Shown here one piece after another: positions 6,332 through 13,119 of a stretch of 13,119 bases of DNA; within the stretch, counting starts at the first letter, position 1, and each line of letters starts with the position of its first letter. Made by a program: the position numbers and the translations under genes. Where the stretch lies: contig CADCRB010000333.1 in assembly GCA_902803745.1 (NCBI GenBank), positions 1 through 13,119 on the forward strand, given 5' to 3'. The notes beneath the pieces were generated by a model that worked only from the letters and a program-made list of their open reading frames with translations, had not been told where the DNA came from and did no database searches. This stretch comes from an uncultured Lachnospiraceae bacterium. Its GTDB lineage: Bacteria; Bacillota; Clostridia; Lachnospirales; Lachnospiraceae.

Positions 6332-7656
6332 CAAAAAACAGTCTTCTCAAAAAAGCAAGGGTATTAATTGTGCTGTGCATGTCAATCTGCATGGCACAAT
6401 TTATATTACCTTCAAGCTATACAGTTTATGCAGATGAAGAAGATGAAGATTCAAACGGAGGTCATACAGTTGGCTCATCCTCCGAGATAGATGATCTTAA
6501 GCGGCAGATCGAAGAATCAAAAGCTGCGAAGGAAAAGGCAAATGAAACCAAATCTCAGCTGGCATCTGGTCTTGCAGATGTCCAACAGATCATCGGATCC
6601 CTTCAAACTGAAAAGGAAAATGTTGTAACCTACGTGGCTACCTTGGATGCCGCAATGGAACAGATACAGGATTCTCTTGACGCAATCAACCTATCCATAT
6701 CCGAAAATGAAATTCAGATAGAAGAAGCAAAGCAGTCAATTGAAAAGGCTGAGCAGGAACTTGATGAGGCTGAACGTGTTCGTATGGAGGGGTATGAGGG
6801 AATAAAGGATCAGGTTAAATTTATGTACCTTGCAAGCAGATCTACTTATCTTGATGTCCTGATATCATCTGAAAGTGTCAGCGATTTGATCAATCGTACC
6901 AGATATATTTCAAAGATAATGGATTATGATAAAAGGAAACTGGATGAATATGCCGAGGCAGTAGAAGAATCAGACAGGGCAAAAAAGGTTCTGGAAGAAA
7001 GTGAGCTTGAGCTTGAAAAAAGGCAGGAAGCGCTTGAGGAGAAGCAGCAGGCAGCTCAGGGGAAAAAAGATGACATGTCCGATCTGATCTCGGCAAAGGA
7101 GGCAGAAATAGACCAATATAGCGCAGCAATAGGTACTAAGGAAGAGCAGGTAAAAGAATACCAGCAGATGATAGCTCAGCAGGATGCGGAGATAGCATCA
7201 ATTGAAGCAGCCATAAAGCAACAGCAGGCAGCTCTTGCAGCGGCAAGCCGGAGAGTATATGGAGGAGGGCAGTTCGTATGGCCGGCTCCAAAATATACAA
7301 GGATATCGGATGATTATGGAATGAGGACACATCCCACTCTTGGAGTACAGATGATGCATAACGGAGTGGATATGGCGGCGCCTTCTGGTTCGCCGATCCT
7401 GGCGGCAGCCGATGGCACGGTAATAGCAGCTTCCTATTCCGGATCGATGGGAAACTATATCATGATAGACCATGGATCTGATATAATAACCATATATATG
7501 CATGCTTCATCACTTGGAGTATCGGTAGGACAGGAGGTTTCTGCGGGTGATAGAATAGGATCCGTAGGTTCAACCGGCAGGAGCACCGGACCTCATCTTC
7601 ATTTCGGCGTACGAAAGAACGGAGCATATGTGAATCCGTGGACATATCTTAAGTAA
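6328..7656 (+). CDS. Secreted coiled-coil M23 peptidase, EnvC/PcsB-like partner of FtsEX
   Basis: A 442-residue exported protein. A basic N terminus and hydrophobic core end at VYA, with likely cleavage after residue 35. A long coiled coil rich in Glu, Lys, Gln and Ala follows (about 50-300), then a C-terminal LytM/M23 domain (about 318-442). The metal site looks intact: His344 and Asp348 in HNGVD, and His425 in HLH. The catalytic histidines 392 (in YMH) and 423 are present too. It should therefore be an active zinc endopeptidase that cuts peptide crosslinks in peptidoglycan, unlike E. coli EnvC, whose LytM domain is degenerate and only activates amidases. The 4-base overlap with ftsX and the coiled coil point to FtsX as its membrane partner, with ATP hydrolysis by FtsE gating its activity at the septum. 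Confidence 0.92.
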   Translation: MTKNSLLKKARVLIVLCMSICMAQFILPSSYTVYADEEDEDSNGGHTVGSSSEIDDLKRQIEESKAAKEKANETKSQLASGLADVQQIIGSLQTEKENVVTYVATLDAAMEQIQDSLDAINLSISENEIQIEEAKQSIEKAEQELDEAERVRMEGYEGIKDQVKFMYLASRSTYLDVLISSESVSDLINRTRYISKIMDYDKRKLDEYAEAVEESDRAKKVLEESELELEKRQEALEEKQQAAQGKKDDMSDLISAKEAEIDQYSAAIGTKEEQVKEYQQMIAQQDAEIASIEAAIKQQQAALAAASRRVYGGGQFVWPAPKYTRISDDYGMRTHPTLGVQMMHNGVDMAAPSGSPILAAADGTVIAASYSGSMGNYIMIDHGSDIITIYMHASSLGVSVGQEVSAGDRIGSVGSTGRSTGPHLHFGVRKNGAYVNPWTYLK

Positions 7657-7665
7657 GGAGAAGTA

Positions 7666-8925
7666 ATGAACGATAAAACTTGGCAGCAGACAGGTAAAGG
7701 ACAGTATATTCTGAAGGATGTTCCTTATACCGGATATGATAAAAAGCCAGCCCGTCCAACAGGAAAGGGGTGGTTTCCGGTGTTTTTTGCCGGATTTGCC
7801 GCAGGAATAATTTTGGTTCTGATAATCTACTTTGCTTCTTTCAGGTTTTCTAACTCACTATCCCTTGCAACGCAAAAAAAGATAGGACTTCTTGAGTCAG
7901 TAATAGACAGATATTATATGGGAGAAAGGGAGGAGCAGGCTGAGTCTGATGGTATATACAAGGGAATAGTGGCCTCCCTTGGCGATAAATACGCTGAGTA
8001 CTTTACCAAAGAGGAGCTTCAGTTGTCGCGAGAGGATAATGCAGGTGAGTTTTCCGGGATAGGTTGCACCATAGGAATGGACACTGACCTGGGAGTCTGC
8101 TATGTGGCATCGGTTATGGAAGGTTATGCTGCAGAGGAAGCGGGCCTGCTGGAGGGGGATTATTTTATTGAGGTGGATGGTGAGGATGCAACGGGATGGA
8201 CATCCTCTGAGGTTGCAGCCCATGTAAAGGGTGAAACGGGAACCGAAGTAAGACTAACTATGCTCAGAGGAACAGAAGAGCTGGAATTTACTGTAAAACG
8301 CGTAAAAGTAGAAGTCAGTACTATCGAATCGAGAATGGAGGATGACTCAAAAAAAATTGGATACATACGTATAACAGAGTTTGACGAGATCACAGTTCCG
8401 CAGTTTAAGGAAGCCAAAGAGAAGTTGGAAAAAGAAGGAATGAGGGCACTTATCCTTGATCTTAGAAGCAATCCGGGTGGGCTGGTGGATTCGTGTGCCG
8501 ATATAGCATCTGAAATGCTGCCCAAGGGAATGATAACCTATTCCGAGACGAAGGACGGAAATCGTTTTGAATGGGAATCTGATGGAAAAAAAGAGATCAG
8601 TATACCGGTGGTGATACTGGTTAACGGTAATACAGCTTCTGCAGCCGAAATCCTTACAGGAGCAATGAAGGATTATAATAAAGCTGTAGTCATCGGAACG
8701 ACCACTTTTGGAAAGGGAATAATACAGAACACTTATGGTCTGGGAGACGGTACGGCTGTTGAGTTTACCGTAGGCCAGTACTATCTTCCAAATGGAGAAA
8801 CCATACACGAAAGGGGTATAGATCCGGATATAGTTATAGATCTGGATGCGGAAGCATATCTAAAAGACGGCACTGATAATCAGCTGGAAGCCGCACTTAA
8901 TGAACTAAAAAAGCAGTCAGATTAA
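7666..8925 (+). CDS. Membrane-anchored PDZ/S41 carboxyl-terminal processing protease (CtpA/CtpB-like)
   Basis: A 419-residue serine protease. A cytosolic tail of 35 residues precedes a single membrane anchor (about 36-58), so the protease lies outside the membrane. A PDZ domain spans about 128-212 and the S41 peptidase domain about 225-395. The catalytic Ser325 is in NGNTASAAE and the general-base Lys350 in TFGKGIIQ; LDLRSNPGGLVD is the typical S41 core strand. Such proteases trim the C termini of envelope or secreted proteins. The ribosome-binding site TAAGGAG (7654-7660) lies on the preceding stop codon, nine bases separate the genes, and this is probably the last gene of the ftsEX transcript. 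A Ctp gene next to ftsEX is also known in Bacillus subtilis, where it is ctpB. Substrates cannot be read from the sequence; the neighbouring M23 protein or FtsX is a guess. Confidence 0.93.
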   Translation: MNDKTWQQTGKGQYILKDVPYTGYDKKPARPTGKGWFPVFFAGFAAGIILVLIIYFASFRFSNSLSLATQKKIGLLESVIDRYYMGEREEQAESDGIYKGIVASLGDKYAEYFTKEELQLSREDNAGEFSGIGCTIGMDTDLGVCYVASVMEGYAAEEAGLLEGDYFIEVDGEDATGWTSSEVAAHVKGETGTEVRLTMLRGTEELEFTVKRVKVEVSTIESRMEDDSKKIGYIRITEFDEITVPQFKEAKEKLEKEGMRALILDLRSNPGGLVDSCADIASEMLPKGMITYSETKDGNRFEWESDGKKEISIPVVILVNGNTASAAEILTGAMKDYNKAVVIGTTTFGKGIIQNTYGLGDGTAVEFTVGQYYLPNGETIHERGIDPDIVIDLDAEAYLKDGTDNQLEAALNELKKQSD

Positions 8926-8951
8926 ATTGACTATGCACCTGTCCCTGATTA

Positions 8952-8960
8952 TGGTATAAT
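8952..8960 (+). promoter_or_regulatory. thrS: Extended -10 promoter of thrS
   Basis: TGGTATAAT (8952-8960) is a perfect TATAAT with an extended -10 TG. A TTGACT lies at 8927-8932, but 22 bases away, too far for normal -35 use, so the extended -10 probably carries the promoter. Transcription should start about 8966-8969, within the left arm of the inverted repeat that follows. Confidence 0.6.
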
Positions 8961-8961
8961 A

Positions 8962-8999
8962 CTCCGTTAGATGTTTAGAAACAAAAAACTCTAACGGAG
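8962..8999 (+). promoter_or_regulatory. Inverted repeat masking the thrS ribosome-binding site
   Basis: CTCCGTTAGA (8962-8971) is the exact complement of TCTAACGGAG (8990-8999). The 18-base loop can form an inner TGTT-TAGA-AACA hairpin with a six-base bulge. The right arm includes the first bases of the thrS Shine-Dalgarno GGAGAGGG (8996-9003). No T tract follows, so it is not an intrinsic terminator. There is no room for a T-box leader here. Confidence 0.6.
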
Positions 9000-9013
9000 A
9001 GGGCGTAGTCATA

Positions 9014-10801
9014 ATGGAAAGAGAAGAGTTTTTATCGCTGTACCGGCATTCGCTGGCACATATTCTTGCAAAGGCAGTTATAGAGATATTCGGACATGAA
9101 GTTCAATATGCTATAGGTCCACAGATTTCGGACGGAGCATATTATGACTTTGTGCTCCCGAGGCCGGCTTCTCCTGAGGATTTTGAAGCTATAGAAAACA
9201 GGATGCGCGATATTCTTAAGCGAAAAGAAGAATGGATAAGAAAAGAGGTATCCAGAAATGAGGCAATGGATATCTTTAAGGATCAGAAATATAAGCTTGA
9301 GGTTATAAAGGATCTGCCTGAAAACGAAGTGATCAGCATATATTATACAGGCGATGATTACGTGGATCTATGCCGCGGACCCCATGTAGAAAACTCAGCC
9401 GAGCTTTTGCAGACGGCATTCAAAGTCAAGGCGGTCTCTGCAGCCTATTGGCGGGGAGATGCAAAGAATGACTCGATGCAGAGGATATATATATATGCGT
9501 TTCCTTCAAAGGACGAATTAAAAAAGCATCTGGCATTTGTAAAAGAAGCAGAAGAACGGGATCATAAAAAGCTTGGTCCCGAGCTGCAGCTATTTATGTT
9601 CCATGAAACTGCTCCGGGAATGCCCTATTGGCTTCCCAGGGGATGGAGGATGTACAGGGCTCTGGTGGAGTATTGGAGAGAGATCCATGACAGAAATGGA
9701 TATCAGGAGATATCGGCACCTGTCATTAATAATAAAAAGCTCTGGTTGATATCCGGCCATTGGGCCCACTATCAGGACAATATGTTTATCGTTCCGGGCA
9801 CGACCTGGACTCCCGATGCAGATGATGTGATGGCAGCGAAACCGATGAACTGTCCCAATGCTTTGAATACATATGCACGGACGAATCACTCATACAAGGA
9901 ATTGCCTATAAGATACAATGAGAGAGATTTGATTCATCGTAAAGAAAAGAGCGGGGCACTTAACGGCCTTTTCAGGGTACAGGCGTTCAGACAGGATGAT
10001 GACCATACCTTTGTTTCAATTCCTCAGATAGAAGAAGAAATAGAAAATATCATATCTATTGCAGATGAAATCTATTCTACTTTTGGTATTACTTATCGTG
10101 CAGAGCTTTCTACGAGGCCTGACGATTTTATGGGAGATATAGAGGACTGGAATCAGGCGGAATCTGCATTAAAACGTATATTGGATAAAAAGTATGGCGA
10201 AGGCGGTTATGAGATCAACGAGGGTGACGGAGCATTTTACGGACCTAAGATAGATCTTCAGATCAAAGATGCAATAGGAAGAGAGTGGCAGTGCGGCACT
10301 GTTCAGTTGGATTTCCAGTTACCTCATAATTTTGGCCTTACTTATCAGGATCAGACTGGGAGAATGGTTCAGCCTGTGGTGATCCACAGGGCTATATTTG
10401 GTTCTTTCGAGAGATTCATCGGAATATTGATTGAGAATTTCAAGGGAGCTTTTCCTTTCTGGCTTTCACCGTATCAGGTGGGTATAGTGCCTATAAGGGT
10501 GGAGCATAATGAATATGCTCTGGAGCTGAAGAGGATTCTTGAGAACATCGGCGTCCGTGCGGAATGCGACACTGCGGATAAAAACATGAATGAAAAGATA
10601 AAAGAATACAAGAACCTGAAAGATCCTTATATTATTGTTGTCGGGGATAAGGAGGTCGAAGAAAGAACTGTTTCGATCAATATAAGAGGGATCAAGCAGC
10701 AGCTTCATGGTGTGACGATAGAACAGCTTACAGTTATGTGCAGGAAAATGAATGATGAGCATTTGATAGACCTTATCACCTCGACGGAGGGCATAGAATA
10801 G
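9014..10801 (+). CDS. thrS: Threonyl-tRNA synthetase lacking the N-terminal TGS domain
   Basis: This enzyme charges tRNA-Thr. Its 595 residues start directly in the editing domain: HSLAH (His12, His16) and CRGPH (Cys120, His124) are the four metal or substrate residues that clear mischarged Ser-tRNA. The class II catalytic core carries motif 1 near 205-235 and the zinc ligands Cys280 (in MNCPNA), His331 (in QDDDH) and His458 (in VIHRA). FGSFERF at 462-468 is motif 3. The anticodon-binding domain covers about 485-590. Standard bacterial ThrRS is about 640 residues, with a TGS domain of roughly 60 residues in front. Here the upstream frame closes at the TAA at 8957-8959, so that domain is truly absent. 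The ribosome-binding site GGAGAGGG (8996-9003) lies 10 bases before ATG. The gene has its own promoter and terminator. Confidence 0.96.
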   Translation: MEREEFLSLYRHSLAHILAKAVIEIFGHEVQYAIGPQISDGAYYDFVLPRPASPEDFEAIENRMRDILKRKEEWIRKEVSRNEAMDIFKDQKYKLEVIKDLPENEVISIYYTGDDYVDLCRGPHVENSAELLQTAFKVKAVSAAYWRGDAKNDSMQRIYIYAFPSKDELKKHLAFVKEAEERDHKKLGPELQLFMFHETAPGMPYWLPRGWRMYRALVEYWREIHDRNGYQEISAPVINNKKLWLISGHWAHYQDNMFIVPGTTWTPDADDVMAAKPMNCPNALNTYARTNHSYKELPIRYNERDLIHRKEKSGALNGLFRVQAFRQDDDHTFVSIPQIEEEIENIISIADEIYSTFGITYRAELSTRPDDFMGDIEDWNQAESALKRILDKKYGEGGYEINEGDGAFYGPKIDLQIKDAIGREWQCGTVQLDFQLPHNFGLTYQDQTGRMVQPVVIHRAIFGSFERFIGILIENFKGAFPFWLSPYQVGIVPIRVEHNEYALELKRILENIGVRAECDTADKNMNEKIKEYKNLKDPYIIVVGDKEVEERTVSINIRGIKQQLHGVTIEQLTVMCRKMNDEHLIDLITSTEGIE

Positions 10802-10810
10802 GTATTTCTT

Positions 10811-10842
10811 AAACGACAGGATATAAAGGCCTGTCGTTTTTA
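10811..10842 (+). terminator. Intrinsic terminator of thrS
   Basis: AAACGACAGG (10811-10820) pairs perfectly with CCTGTCGTTT (10830-10839) around a nine-base loop and runs into a T tract. It lies 10 bases after the thrS stop codon. Confidence 0.92.
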
Positions 10843-10917
10843 TAGTATACATATTTATCGTTCAATTTCTTAATAAACCTGCAGTCTCGATAGGAAATAC
10901 AGACGGGTCAACTGGAA

Positions 10918-10964
10918 TTAACATTGATACACAGATCCTTAGATAATGTGTTTGATGGGAGGGA
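10918..10964 (+). promoter_or_regulatory. carB promoter and ribosome-binding site
   Basis: TTAACA (10918-10923) and GATAAT (10942-10947) are 18 bases apart. Transcription would start near 10954, giving a very short leader with GGGAGGGA (10957-10964) seven bases before ATG 10972. No PyrR-binding anti-antiterminator or attenuator hairpin is visible between the thrS terminator and carB. Confidence 0.55.
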
Positions 10965-10971
10965 ACAAAAG

Positions 10972-13119
10972 ATGGCACAGAGAACTGATATCCACAAGGT
11001 ACTGATAATCGGGTCGGGCCCTATAATCATAGGACAGGCCTGTGAGTTTGACTATTCAGGCACTCAGGCCTGCAAGGCACTCAAAAGCCTTGGTTATGAG
11101 ATAGTCCTGGTTAATTCTAATCCGGCGACAATTATGACGGATCCGGAAACAGCAGATGTCACTTATATAGAACCACTAAACGTAAACCGGCTTACACAGA
11201 TAATCGAAAAAGAAAGACCGGATGCGCTGCTTCCCAATCTCGGAGGACAGAGCGGATTAAATCTTTGCTCGGAGCTTTATAAAGCAGGAGTGCTTGATAA
11301 ATTCGGAGTAAAGGTCATAGGGGTACAGGTAGATGCCATAGAGCGGGGAGAAGACAGAGTTGAATTCAAGAAGACCATGGACAGTCTGGGCATTGAGATG
11401 GCAAGGTCAGAGGTGGCCTATTCAGTAGATGAAGCCCTGAAGATAGCGGAAGAGTTGGGATATCCAGTGGTTTTACGTCCCGCATATACAATGGGGGGAG
11501 CCGGCGGTGGGCTTGTATATAATAAAGAAGAATTAAAGACGGTCTGCGCCAGAGGACTTCAGGCGTCCATAGTCCATCAGGTACTTGTAGAAGAATGCGT
11601 ATCTGGCTGGGAGGAGCTTGAACTGGAGGTAGTACGTGACAGAGACAATAATATGATCACTGTCTGCTTCATAGAAAACGTGGATCCTATGGGTGTTCAT
11701 ACTGGAGATTCCTTTTGTACGGCTCCGATGCTGACAATTTCCGAAGATGTACAGAAAAAGCTGCAGGAGCAGGCCTATAAGATTGTAGAGCATATCGGAG
11801 TAATAGGAGGAACTAACGTGCAGTTTGCACACGATCCAAAGACCGGACGCATAATAGTGATAGAGATCAACCCCAGAACCTCCAGATCTTCTGCTTTGGC
11901 CTCAAAGGCTACCGGATTCCCTATAGCGCTGGTATCTGCAAAGCTGGCTACCGGTCTTACTCTGAAGGAGCTTAAGGATTCGGTTTGGGGCGACCTTTCG
12001 CAATATAAGCCCGGCGGAGATTTCGTGGTAGTAAAATTTGCAAGATGGGCTTTTGAAAAATTTAAAGGGGTGGATGACAAGCTTGTAACCCAGATGAGAG
12101 CAGTGGGTGAAGTCATGTCCATTGGAAAAAATTATAAAGAAGCTTTCCAAAAGGCCGTAAGGTCATTGGAAAAGGGAAGATACGGTCTGGGTCATGTGGG
12201 CGGCTATGATTCTCTGACCAAAAAGGAACTCCTGAGGAGACTCTCCATTCCTAATTCCGAGAGGCATTTCCAGATGTACGAGGCACTTCGCAAGGGTGCA
12301 ACTATAGAAGAGATACATGAAGCTACTCATGTGAAAGAATTCTTTATCGAGCAGATGAAGGAACTTGTAGAGGAAGAGGAAAGCCTGATGAGGCATATGG
12401 GAGAGCTTCCTTCCGATGATGAACTGGCAAAGGCAAAACAGGATGGTTTCTCTGACAGGTATCTGGCAGAGATACTTGATATTTCTGAAGATGATATACG
12501 AAAGAAACGGGAAACGCTTGGGATCAGGGAGGTATATGATGCAGTTCATGTATCCGGAACAGAAGACAGTGCATATTACTATTCAACGTATAATGCTGAG
12601 AACGGTGCGGCTGTAAGGGACAGCGGGAAAAAGAAAATCATGATCCTGGGAGGTGGCCCCAACCGTATAGGACAGGGAATAGAATTTGACTACTGCTGTG
12701 TACATGCAGCCAAGAGTCTGAAAAGTCTCGGCTTTGAAACCATCATAGTAAACTGTAACCCAGAAACTGTTTCTACAGACTATGATACATCTGACAGACT
12801 TTATTTTGAACCACTGACACTGGAAGATGTGCTTTCAATATATGCAGTTGAAAAGCCAGACGGAGTTATTGCTCAGTTTGGGGGTCAGACACCACTGAAT
12901 CTTGCTGCATCATTGAAGAAAAACGGAGTAAAGATATTGGGAACTTCTCCAGAAGTAATAGATCTGGCAGAGGACCGGGATCAGTTCAGGAACATGATGG
13001 AAAAGCTTGGCATTCCTATGCCTGAATCCGGTATGGCGACTACCGTGGATGAGGCAAAACAGGTAGCGGCGGAGATATCATATCCCGTAATGGTACGTCC
13101 CTCCTATGTTCTCGGGGGC
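10972..13119 (+). CDS. carB: Carbamoyl-phosphate synthase large subunit (3' partial)
   Basis: The first 716 residues of a protein normally about 1070 long; the frame is open to the last base of the window. The N-terminal carboxyphosphate half begins with IGSGPIIIGQACEFDYSG (13-30) and contains the ATP-grasp pieces YPVVLRPAYTMGGAGGG and EINPRTSRSS. The helical oligomerisation region follows at about 400-550. The second, carbamoyl-phosphate half opens with GGGPNRIGQGIEFDY near residue 560 and is cut in its ATP-grasp domain at RPSYVLGG. The rest of that half and the allosteric MGS-like domain lie beyond the window. With the glutaminase subunit CarA the enzyme makes carbamoyl phosphate from glutamine, bicarbonate and two ATP, for pyrimidine and arginine synthesis. 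carA is not directly upstream, where it is usually found. Confidence 0.97.
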   Translation, partial: MAQRTDIHKVLIIGSGPIIIGQACEFDYSGTQACKALKSLGYEIVLVNSNPATIMTDPETADVTYIEPLNVNRLTQIIEKERPDALLPNLGGQSGLNLCSELYKAGVLDKFGVKVIGVQVDAIERGEDRVEFKKTMDSLGIEMARSEVAYSVDEALKIAEELGYPVVLRPAYTMGGAGGGLVYNKEELKTVCARGLQASIVHQVLVEECVSGWEELELEVVRDRDNNMITVCFIENVDPMGVHTGDSFCTAPMLTISEDVQKKLQEQAYKIVEHIGVIGGTNVQFAHDPKTGRIIVIEINPRTSRSSALASKATGFPIALVSAKLATGLTLKELKDSVWGDLSQYKPGGDFVVVKFARWAFEKFKGVDDKLVTQMRAVGEVMSIGKNYKEAFQKAVRSLEKGRYGLGHVGGYDSLTKKELLRRLSIPNSERHFQMYEALRKGATIEEIHEATHVKEFFIEQMKELVEEEESLMRHMGELPSDDELAKAKQDGFSDRYLAEILDISEDDIRKKRETLGIREVYDAVHVSGTEDSAYYYSTYNAENGAAVRDSGKKKIMILGGGPNRIGQGIEFDYCCVHAAKSLKSLGFETIIVNCNPETVSTDYDTSDRLYFEPLTLEDVLSIYAVEKPDGVIAQFGGQTPLNLAASLKKNGVKILGTSPEVIDLAEDRDQFRNMMEKLGIPMPESGMATTVDEAKQVAAEISYPVMVRPSYVLGG

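Noticed and set aside
8962..8999. Terminator after the S41 protease gene
   Set aside because: The hairpin is not followed by a T tract and lies on the thrS promoter and ribosome-binding site.
8926..9013. T-box riboswitch before thrS
   Set aside because: Fewer than 90 bases separate the genes, and there is no specifier stem, no antiterminator with the TGGNACC motif, and no terminator.
12416..12616. Plus-strand open frame of 66 codons within carB
   Set aside because: It is an out-of-frame shadow of the carB coding sequence.

Overview
The window reads as chromosomal DNA of a low-to-moderate GC, Gram-positive Clostridia member, most likely a Lachnospiraceae. The grounds are Shine-Dalgarno-driven genes, frequent AGA/AGG/ATA codons, a YjfB-family protein, the order ftsE-ftsX-M23 peptidase-S41 peptidase, a TGS-less threonyl-tRNA synthetase, and a copper ATPase with HMA domains at both ends. 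It is mostly a core-genome neighbourhood. I see no tRNA or rRNA gene, CRISPR array, phage gene or insertion sequence.

Layout. Positions 1-915 (+) hold the C-terminal part of a polytopic membrane protein, probably of the GT39/PMT glycosyltransferase type. A small YjfB-family gene (941-1150, +) follows and ends at a bidirectional terminator. That terminator is shared with a convergent CopA-type copper ATPase gene (1252-3810, -), whose C-terminal CopZ-like domain carries its own internal ribosome-binding site and ATG. A divergent intergenic region (3811-4044) contains the copA promoter and a strong plus-strand promoter. The latter drives a highly structured leader with a fold reminiscent of 6S RNA.

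From that promoter runs a compact plus-strand operon: a degenerate WecG/TagA-like protein, ftsE, ftsX, a secreted coiled-coil M23 peptidase (EnvC/PcsB-like) and a membrane-anchored PDZ/S41 protease. FtsE and FtsX should form the divisome ABC complex that controls the coiled-coil peptidoglycan hydrolase outside the membrane. The S41 protease may process envelope proteins of the same system.

thrS (9014-10801, +) follows with its own extended -10 promoter and an inverted repeat that can mask its ribosome-binding site. It ends at a clear intrinsic terminator. carB (from 10972, +) has its own promoter, no carA directly upstream, and runs off the window end.

The points most worth following up are the nested CopZ start in copA, the structured leader and the pseudo-enzyme-like TagA protein ahead of ftsEX, the promoter-dependent hairpin at thrS, and the compact ThrRS.
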